From the NCBI GenBank assembly GCA_026987795.1, contig JALSMF010000424.1:1-7338 (forward strand): DNA of 7,338 bases, given 5' to 3'. The position numbers were made by a program, and so were the translations under genes. Source of the DNA: Bacteroidales bacterium (lineage in GTDB: Bacteria > Bacteroidota > Bacteroidia > Bacteroidales > JAADGE01). Below are positions 1 through 5,364 of this stretch, in pieces; within the stretch, counting starts at the first letter, position 1, and each line of letters starts with the position of its first letter. The notes beneath the pieces are model-generated. The model ran no database searches and was not told where the DNA came from. It saw only the letters and a program-made list of their open reading frames with translations.

Positions 1-1
1 G

Positions 2-1072
2 GAAAAAATTCGTGAAATTGAAGAAAAAAAGAGAAAAGCCCTGCAAGCAGAAAAAGACAAAAGAGACATGCTTGTAAAAATTGCCTTAAGTGCCGGTATT
101 TTGTTTATGATATTAATTGCCGTTATTCTTATCAGAGGCTACAGAAGAAAAGTGAGAGCCAATAATTTACTGAAAGCACAAAAAGAAGAGATTGAAAATC
201 AAAAAATTGAACTTGAACAAAGAAACGAAGAAATACAAGCTCAAAGAGATGAAATTGAAGAAAAAAATATTTTAATAACTCAACAAAGAGATATTGCCCT
301 AAAGCAAAAACAAGAGATAACAGACAGTATACAATATGCTCAAAGAATACAAGAAGCCGTTTTACCCGACAGAAAAATGTTTGTAAATGATATAAGCGAC
401 TACTTTATCCTCTTTAAACCGAAAGATATTGTAAGCGGAGACTTTTACTGGATGACAAAAGTTGAAGGCAAATTAGTGGTTGTTGCAGCAGATTGTACCG
501 GACACGGAGTTCCGGGAGCGTTTATGAGTATGCTCGGAGTAACGTTCCTGAATGAAATTGTAAATAAAGACAGAGTACTGCAGGCAAATGAAATATTAAA
601 CAGGCTCAGAAATAAAGTAATTGACTCTTTGCACCAAAAAGACAGGGAAACAAAAGACGGTATGGACGTTGCATTAGCCGTAATTGATCCAGAAAAACAG
701 GAACTTCAGTTTGCCGGAGCATACAATCCTATGTATATGATATCCTCCGAAGAAGACTCAGCGATTATTAAAAAAATTCCTGCTGACAGAATGCCTATCG
801 GTATTCACCTTAAAATGGACAAAGAATTTACTAACCATATTATTCATTACAAAAGAGGCGACATTATTTATATGTTTTCTGACGGATATATGGACCAGTT
901 CGGGGGTGAAAACGGACGAAAATTAAAATCAAAACGTTTTCAGGAATTGCTTTTAACTGTTCATGAAAAACCGATGATTCAACAAAAAACAGTTCTTGAA
1001 GATTTCTTGGATAAGTGGAAAGGAGACCGTGAACAACTTGACGATATCATTGTAATAGGTATAAAATTATAA
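2..1072 (+). CDS. SpoIIE/PP2C-type serine phosphatase, membrane anchored (5' partial)
   Basis: This is the C-terminal 356 residues of a sensor phosphatase. The frame is open from base 2, so the Met at 68 is internal and not the true start. Counting from that Met, the order is one membrane segment (about 2-23), a Glu/Gln/Lys-rich coiled coil (about 30-95) ending in the linker SIQYAQRIQEAVLP, then a full SpoIIE-type PP2C domain (about 100-334). The metal-binding acidic positions look intact: SGDFYW (Asp125), ADCTGHGVPGA (Asp142), FSDGY (Asp272) and the terminal DDI (Asp325/326). The domain should dephosphorylate Ser/Thr on a cytoplasmic target, such as an anti-sigma antagonist, although no partner gene is visible. 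Lys/Glu-rich helix precedes the membrane segment. In Bacteroidota such proteins usually carry N-terminal TPR repeats, but that part is off the window. The domain call is secure; substrate and signal are unknown. Confidence 0.93.
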   Translation, partial: EKIREIEEKKRKALQAEKDKRDMLVKIALSAGILFMILIAVILIRGYRRKVRANNLLKAQKEEIENQKIELEQRNEEIQAQRDEIEEKNILITQQRDIALKQKQEITDSIQYAQRIQEAVLPDRKMFVNDISDYFILFKPKDIVSGDFYWMTKVEGKLVVVAADCTGHGVPGAFMSMLGVTFLNEIVNKDRVLQANEILNRLRNKVIDSLHQKDRETKDGMDVALAVIDPEKQELQFAGAYNPMYMISSEEDSAIIKKIPADRMPIGIHLKMDKEFTNHIIHYKRGDIIYMFSDGYMDQFGGENGRKLKSKRFQELLLTVHEKPMIQQKTVLEDFLDKWKGDREQLDDIIVIGIKL

Positions 1073-1091
1073 TTTTGAATTCAAATAAGGA

Positions 1092-1120
1092 AGGCTGTTA
1101 AAATTAAAATTTATCAGCCT
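1092..1120. terminator. Hairpin between convergent genes, possible bidirectional terminator
   Basis: AGGCTG (1092-1097) pairs with CAGCCT (1115-1120). After a T-T mismatch, TAAA (1099-1102) pairs with TTTA (1110-1113), leaving a 7-nt AT loop. It lies between the phosphatase stop and the regulator stop and includes the last codons and the tandem TGA-TAA stops of the regulator. Neither side has a strong T-run; the minus side reads TCCTTATTTG. Placement supports a terminator for both convergent units, but the weak tails keep this tentative. Confidence 0.45.
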
Positions 1121-1872
1121 CTTAACATTTTAAGAAGTAATTCTTTTTTATTCGGGGATACAGGAATTTCTGACATATCTTCCATAAAAATTATTCCTGA
1201 TTTTTTTTTACTTATCTTTTCAATACAATTGATATTTATTATATGAGATCTGTGGATTCGTAAAAAAACAGTATCCGGTAAAAGATTTTCATACTCTTTA
1301 AGAGTTTTAGACATTGTAATTTTTTTATTATTTTTAAGGTAAAAAGTTGTATAGTTATTGTCCGATTTACACCTTATAATATCATTAATATCAACAATAT
1401 ACATATTATCAGAAGTGTTTAATATCATACGCTTGTCGGCACTGCTTATTTTACTTATGTTATCAAGTAAAGTTTCTATTTTTACACCTTCATTTTCTGT
1501 TTTAATTACCTCTATTGCCTGCTTTACGGCATCAACAAGTTCAAGTGAATTTACAGGTTTTAATATATAGTCTAATGCACTGAATTTTATTGCTTTAACA
1601 GCATGCTCTTCGTGGGCGGTAATAAAAATAACCTTAAAATTATAGTCAACGATATTTTTCAAAAGGTCAAAGCCTGTTCCGTCAGGCATATCAATATCAA
1701 GAAAAACTATGTCCGGGTTTAATGTATTTATAGTTTTTAGTCCGTTTAAGACATTATCGGCGGTTTCAATTATAAAGCTCGGAAAATTATGCTCTATAAT
1801 ATTAAATATAAGCTCTCTTGAATAACTTTCATCATCAATTATTACTGCTTTTATTTTATCAGAACTCTTCAA
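1114..1872 (-). CDS. LytTR-family response regulator (LytR/AlgR type)
   Basis: This 252-residue protein is a DNA-binding response regulator. The N-terminal receiver domain (about 7-125) has the acidic pair Asp13-Asp14, the phospho-acceptor Asp59 in FLDIDMPDG, Thr85 in FITAHEEHA and Lys105 in DYILKPV, so all the receiver switch residues are present. A C-terminal LytTR domain (about 147-250) follows, with the family signature around FLRIHRSHIININ (about 203-215). The start is TTG at 1872-1870. An in-frame stop (TAA) lies only seven codons upstream, no ATG lies between, and the next in-frame Met is residue 62, inside the receiver. The start sits inside the end of the kinase gene with a 14-nt overlap, so translation is probably coupled. 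It should be phosphorylated by that kinase. Its targets are unknown, and LytTR proteins may autoregulate. Confidence 0.93.
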   Translation of the reverse strand: MKSSDKIKAVIIDDESYSRELIFNIIEHNFPSFIIETADNVLNGLKTINTLNPDIVFLDIDMPDGTGFDLLKNIVDYNFKVIFITAHEEHAVKAIKFSALDYILKPVNSLELVDAVKQAIEVIKTENEGVKIETLLDNISKISSADKRMILNTSDNMYIVDINDIIRCKSDNNYTTFYLKNNKKITMSKTLKEYENLLPDTVFLRIHRSHIININCIEKISKKKSGIIFMEDMSEIPVSPNKKELLLKMLRG

Positions 1873-3775
1873 TATACGGTATTTTAAATGTTACTCTTGT
1901 TCCGCTTAGCCTTGGATTTACATCTTTCAAATCGATGATATTCAATATGTTATCTTTATATTTTTTCTTCCCGAATAACAGCATCAGTCTTTCTTTTGTA
2001 ATTTCTGCGGATAAAGACATGTGTCCGCCTTCCTTTTTTTGAGTATGCCTGTATCCTTCTCCGTTATCTTCAATCTCTACAAATATAAAATTATTTTCTG
2101 AAACAAAAGACAGAGAAATTTCCGCATCTTTTGTATTTTTACTGAATCCGTGCTTAAAAGAGTTTTCTATAAACGGTTGAATAAGCATCGGCGGTATAAG
2201 AATATTTTCTGTATCCGCATTTTTAAATATTTTAATTTTCAGATTTACGGGGTAATCAAGCCTCAAATTTTGAAATTTAACATAATAATTAAGAATTTCT
2301 ATATCTTGTTTTAGTGAAATAAAGTTTTTTCTTGAACTTTCAAGTATCAAACGCATTAATTTAGCAAAGTCTGCTATGTATAGTGAAGATTTCTCAAAAT
2401 CATTTTTATACATAAAAAATTCAATTGACGAAAGTGCATTAAATATAAAATGCGGATTCATTTGAACTCTGAGAAGTTTGTTTTCCAACTCTGATTCTTT
2501 TATATTTGCTCTCAGCTTTTGTCTGCTCAGAACCAATAAAAATAACAACACCGAAAGAACAAGCAGAATTATCAGCGATATGAGTATAATAAACCTTATT
2601 CGACTTTCTTCCTTTAATATTTCTTCATTTTTTTTATACAGTTCAAGTTGCTGTTCTTTTTGAGCTGTTTCAAATTTAACTTCTAATTCTGCAAATCGCT
2701 TGTCGCTTTTTTCATTAAACACACTGTCATAATATGCTTTATGAAGAAGCGAATATTTATATGCCTTTTCGTAATCTTTCAGGCTGTCGTAGCATATTCT
2801 TAATTTATCCGTAATTTGTTCGACTTTAAAAAGGTTTTTTCCTTTTTTTTGAATATTAAAGGCGCTGTCAAGATAAAGAATTGCCGTGTAATATTCTTTC
2901 ATATGAATATAATTATCGGCTATCAAATTATATGAATATGATATATCCATCACGGCATCGTAAAGTTTATATACTTTCAGTGCTTCTTTTTCATTTCTGA
3001 CGGAATTGATATAGTCTTTTGTTTTAAAAGATATTTTAGCTAAACCGCTTTTGCATTTTGCAGAGTTCAGGTAATTTTTCTGTTTAATAAAAATTGCATT
3101 TGCTCTTTTGTAATTTTCCGTTGCTTTTGAATATTTTTTCATATTGGAATAAACTGTTGCCATATTCATATACGAAAGGGCTATTCCTGTTTCATTGCCT
3201 GATACTTTAAAATATTCATACGATTTTTGATAATAGAATAAGGCTTTTTCATAATCGTTAATTGCAAGGTACAAATTTCCCATAGCTCCGTTTACGGCAG
3301 CACTTATTCCGATATCTTTTCTTTTTTCGGCAAGTTTGATAACGTCTGTATAGTATGAAATAGCATCATCATATTTGCTTATGTTAAGGTAAGAATTTCC
3401 TATATTTCCTTTTGCCTTAATGATTAGTGAAGTATCTTTTATTTTTTCGGCAATTTTTAATGATTCCTTTAAGAATATCAGAGCTGTATCAATATTTCCT
3501 TGTTCATTTTTTATTATTGCTTTTTTTTGCAAAATTCCGGCTTTTAATTTTTTAAAAAAAATATTATCACCGTTTACTTTTGTCAATGCTTTGTCAAGAA
3601 AAAAAAGTGCACTGTCAGGATTAGAGAAGAGGTAAAAATCTGATACGGTAATAAATATTTCAGCGGATTTTTTATTTTGCGAACTGTCTGCAACTTTAAG
3701 TAAGCTGTCAACATTCTGAGCATAAGAATATTGAATTACTAAAATCAGGACATTAAAAAAAATAATAAATTTCAT
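1859..3775 (-). CDS. TPR-containing sensor histidine kinase (LytS/His_kinase family)
   Basis: This is a 638-residue membrane kinase. Residues 1-20 form a signal peptide (hydrophobic core, then SYAQ). TPR-like helical repeats fill about 35-345, with recurring patterns such as YDDAISYYTDVI and YEKALFYYQKS. A coiled coil (about 355-392), one membrane segment (about 394-416) and a short linker follow. The kinase core starts near 428 with the phospho-acceptor motif QMNPHFIFNALSS (His442). The ATP-binding part has the N box in PFIENSFKHG (Asn538), the G1 motif EDNGEGY (569-575) and the late SGTRVTF strand. Signal peptide plus single membrane segment would put the TPR domain in the periplasm, as a protein- or peptide-sensing region. 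The His-Asn-Gly motifs are those of the LytS/YehU branch, which pairs with LytTR regulators, and such a gene overlaps its 3' end. The ATG at 3775 is supported by the signal peptide. The ligand is unknown. Confidence 0.93.
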   Translation of the reverse strand: MKFIIFFNVLILVIQYSYAQNVDSLLKVADSSQNKKSAEIFITVSDFYLFSNPDSALFFLDKALTKVNGDNIFFKKLKAGILQKKAIIKNEQGNIDTALIFLKESLKIAEKIKDTSLIIKAKGNIGNSYLNISKYDDAISYYTDVIKLAEKRKDIGISAAVNGAMGNLYLAINDYEKALFYYQKSYEYFKVSGNETGIALSYMNMATVYSNMKKYSKATENYKRANAIFIKQKNYLNSAKCKSGLAKISFKTKDYINSVRNEKEALKVYKLYDAVMDISYSYNLIADNYIHMKEYYTAILYLDSAFNIQKKGKNLFKVEQITDKLRICYDSLKDYEKAYKYSLLHKAYYDSVFNEKSDKRFAELEVKFETAQKEQQLELYKKNEEILKEESRIRFIILISLIILLVLSVLLFLLVLSRQKLRANIKESELENKLLRVQMNPHFIFNALSSIEFFMYKNDFEKSSLYIADFAKLMRLILESSRKNFISLKQDIEILNYYVKFQNLRLDYPVNLKIKIFKNADTENILIPPMLIQPFIENSFKHGFSKNTKDAEISLSFVSENNFIFVEIEDNGEGYRHTQKKEGGHMSLSAEITKERLMLLFGKKKYKDNILNIIDLKDVNPRLSGTRVTFKIPYIEEF

Positions 3776-3789
3776 TAAATCTGTTTCTA

Positions 3790-3797
3790 CAAATATA
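3790..3797 (-). promoter_or_regulatory. Candidate Bacteroidota -7 element for the kinase/regulator operon
   Basis: The minus strand reads TATATTTG, an exact match to the TAnnTTTG -7 consensus, 14 nt before the kinase ATG. No good TTTG -33 element is seen at the expected distance. Its place in the 78-nt gap after the DnaJ gene suggests the kinase pair can be transcribed separately from the genes upstream. A single 8-mer in AT-rich DNA can arise by chance. Confidence 0.4.
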
Positions 3798-3809
3798 AGT
3801 TTTAATTTT

Positions 3810-3826
3810 TAACTGAAAAACAGTTA
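3810..3826. repeat. Short inverted repeat upstream of the kinase gene
   Basis: TAACTG, five A, then CAGTTA form a perfect 6-bp inverted repeat with a 5-nt spacer. On the plus strand it is followed by five T, but no plus-strand gene ends here. On the minus strand, where the DnaJ gene ends at 3854, it is followed by A rather than T, so it does not look like that gene's terminator. It lies where the -33 region of the kinase promoter would be, so it could be an operator. This is weak evidence. Confidence 0.3.
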
Positions 3827-3853
3827 TTTTTAATATGCAGATTTTGTCGGATA

Positions 3854-4672
3854 TTAGAATTTCTTATTCTTTTTGATAATTTCGTAAGCTTCTTTTATTT
3901 CTTGAAATTTTCTTTCTGCATCTTTTATTTTATCTTCGCTTTCTCCTGCAAACTTATCCGGGTGATATTTTTTAGCTAATGTTCTGTATATTTTTTTTAA
4001 TTGTAATTTTGTAACCGACGGCGAAACTCCTAAAATTCGATATGCTTCATAAGGAAAAAACAAATTTGACATATTTTTTGTAAATTTTTCCTGTTCAGCT
4101 TTACGTTTTATTTCCTCTTCGTCTGCAAGACCTCTCCTTACATAATTCCTTTTTATTATATCATATATTTTTTGCGGAATTTTCAGCAACTTACTTACTC
4201 TCAGAATAAAATCATTTTCTTCTTTTCGTAAAATTTTATCCGATGATGCCAAATTAAATAACGAATACAATATAAAGAGCCTCGTTTTAGTCCCTGTCTT
4301 AAGCAATTTTGTGCATAAATATTCAACTTCAATATTTTCATTTTTGTATTTATTGAAAAGATTTTCGGTTTGCGGCTCCGAATAAGAAGAAAAAATATAT
4401 TTAAGTAAAGTTAATTTTTCTGTATCACTGATGCTTTTTTTATTCAAAAAAGCAAGCATAATAAGAAAAATATACCTGTCTGTTTCTCCGAAAACCTCAC
4501 CGTATCTTCTTCTGAAATAATACTGAAAAATAAAAATAATTACTGTTACAACACTCATTTCAATAATATATTCCCCGTGAAGTAATCCTGATGTATCATA
4601 GGGCTTAAGAATGATAAACAGAACCGAGAAAAAGAACATACTGATTACAAAAACAAAAGAGCTGTATCGCAA
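3854..4672 (-). CDS. Membrane-anchored TerB-like/DnaJ-domain protein (DjlA-like)
   Basis: This 272-residue protein has two hydrophobic N-terminal segments (about 4-23 and 36-53), a helical middle (about 64-175) and a C-terminal J domain (about 208-268) with the diagnostic HPD at 237-239, in AKKYHPDKF. The middle, including LASSDKILRKEENDFI (141-156), resembles the TerB-like region of DjlA. Membrane anchor, TerB and terminal J domain in that order match DjlA, which is of nearly the same length but has one membrane segment. The J domain should stimulate Hsp70 (DnaK) ATPase at the cytoplasmic membrane face. The start used is TTG at 4672, 5 nt after the stop of the gene upstream. An ATG at 4639 would give 261 residues but would shorten the first membrane segment. 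The pairing with a nucleotidyltransferase gene is unexplained. Domain call firm, DjlA orthology tentative. Confidence 0.85.
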   Translation of the reverse strand: MRYSSFVFVISMFFFSVLFIILKPYDTSGLLHGEYIIEMSVVTVIIFIFQYYFRRRYGEVFGETDRYIFLIMLAFLNKKSISDTEKLTLLKYIFSSYSEPQTENLFNKYKNENIEVEYLCTKLLKTGTKTRLFILYSLFNLASSDKILRKEENDFILRVSKLLKIPQKIYDIIKRNYVRRGLADEEEIKRKAEQEKFTKNMSNLFFPYEAYRILGVSPSVTKLQLKKIYRTLAKKYHPDKFAGESEDKIKDAERKFQEIKEAYEIIKKNKKF

Positions 4673-4677
4673 AATAA

Positions 4678-5280
4678 TTATTTTATGGTATTGAAATATA
4701 GATTATAGTCTGAAACGGTATTAATATTTACCGATATCTTTTCATTATCGGTCGGAATATATTTTTTTTCAAAATTGTTTAAAAAAGTTTTAATATTTAT
4801 ATCATCTGTAAGTTCTGCTTTTACGGCATCTGCTATTTTTCGTGATATTAATACAGGGTGTCCTCCCTGTTTATTAAAAGACGGTATAATATAATCAGCT
4901 TTATCGTAATTACTTGCTAAAATATATAAATCTCTGATACTGACAAACGGATTATCTATATTTTGTATAAAAATAAAATCTGTTTCACAAAGTTCCCCAA
5001 CCCCTGTTTTTAATGTGTAAAATCTTCCGTTTTCCGGGTGTTTATTAATAACAATTCGTATTTCGCTCGGAATTTCAGAAATAACTTTAAGCAAAGAATT
5101 ATAATTTTCTTCATTTAAAACCGCAATAATTTCCTTACATCCGAAATTGATATACTCACTTGTAATTTTCTCAAAAAAAGTTCTTTTATTATCAAACATC
5201 AGCTCTGTTTTATTTTTTCTCATTCTGCCGGAAGTCCCTGCTGCCAAAATAACAGCTGATATATTTTTACTTTCAATCAT
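4678..5280 (-). CDS. MobA/MocA-like nucleotidyltransferase (probable molybdenum cofactor cytidylyltransferase)
   Basis: This 200-residue single-domain protein has the MobA-like NTP-transferase fold. The nucleotide-binding loop is LAAGTSGRMRKNK (12-24). NKHPENGRFYTLKTG (79-93) matches the NPxxxGxxxSLxxG region, IDNPF (108-112) the DxP metal-site motif, GGHPVLI (139-145) the family signature, and VNINTVSDY (184-192) the usual terminal D-x-[DN]-T-x-x-D-Y. In characterised enzymes LAAG goes with CTP (MocA) and LAGG with GTP (MobA), so a cytidylyltransferase making molybdopterin cytosine dinucleotide for hydroxylases is the best reading. The Gly usually following Arg-Met is Arg21 here, so another NTP:sugar or NTP:alcohol substrate remains possible. 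The ATG at 5280 places the loop at the expected distance from the N-terminus. The gene is divergent from ygfK and is followed closely by the DnaJ-domain gene, probably in one operon. Confidence 0.8.
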   Translation of the reverse strand: MIESKNISAVILAAGTSGRMRKNKTELMFDNKRTFFEKITSEYINFGCKEIIAVLNEENYNSLLKVISEIPSEIRIVINKHPENGRFYTLKTGVGELCETDFIFIQNIDNPFVSIRDLYILASNYDKADYIIPSFNKQGGHPVLISRKIADAVKAELTDDINIKTFLNNFEKKYIPTDNEKISVNINTVSDYNLYFNTIK

Positions 5281-5284
5281 TCCG

Positions 5285-5292
5285 CAAAATTA
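5285..5292 (-). promoter_or_regulatory. Candidate -7 element for the nucleotidyltransferase operon
   Basis: The minus strand reads TAATTTTG, an exact TAnnTTTG match, only 4 nt before the ATG at 5280. If it is used, transcription would start at or next to the start codon and give a leaderless or nearly leaderless mRNA. No convincing TTTG -33 element is visible 19-21 nt upstream, only GTTTA. The call is tentative. Confidence 0.35.
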
Positions 5293-5299
5293 AAATTTC

Positions 5300-5331
5300 T
5301 TGCCTGTTTTTAAACTAATATATTAACTTTG
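5300..5331 (+). promoter_or_regulatory. Candidate Bacteroidota promoter for ygfK
   Basis: TAACTTTG at 5324-5331 is an exact TAnnTTTG -7 element, and TTG at 5300-5302 is a -33 element 21 nt upstream, within the usual spacing for this phylum. The predicted start of transcription is about 5336, giving a leader of roughly 30 nt with a run of eight T (5338-5345) and no Shine-Dalgarno-like purine tract. A perfect 10-bp palindrome, TAATATATTA (5316-5325), overlaps the left edge of the -7 element and could be an operator or chance AT-rich symmetry. Confidence 0.6.
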
Positions 5332-5364
5332 CATCCCTTTTTTTTATATTGAAATTTTTATTCT

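Noticed and set aside
68..1072. ATG at 68 as the start of the phosphatase gene
   Set aside because: The frame is open back to base 2 and encodes a Lys/Glu-rich helix directly before the membrane segment, as expected for a longer sensor protein. The gene starts outside the window.
1074..1085. Perfect 12-bp palindrome TTTGAATTCAAA after the phosphatase stop
   Set aside because: It has no loop for a hairpin, no T-run, and is short enough to be chance in AT-rich DNA. The stem at 1092-1120 is a better terminator candidate.
1358..3635. Plus-strand short open frames opposite the kinase and regulator
   Set aside because: They are antisense to genes with intact domains, and their low-complexity Ser/Leu/Ile/Phe products are what reverse frames of AT-rich genes give.
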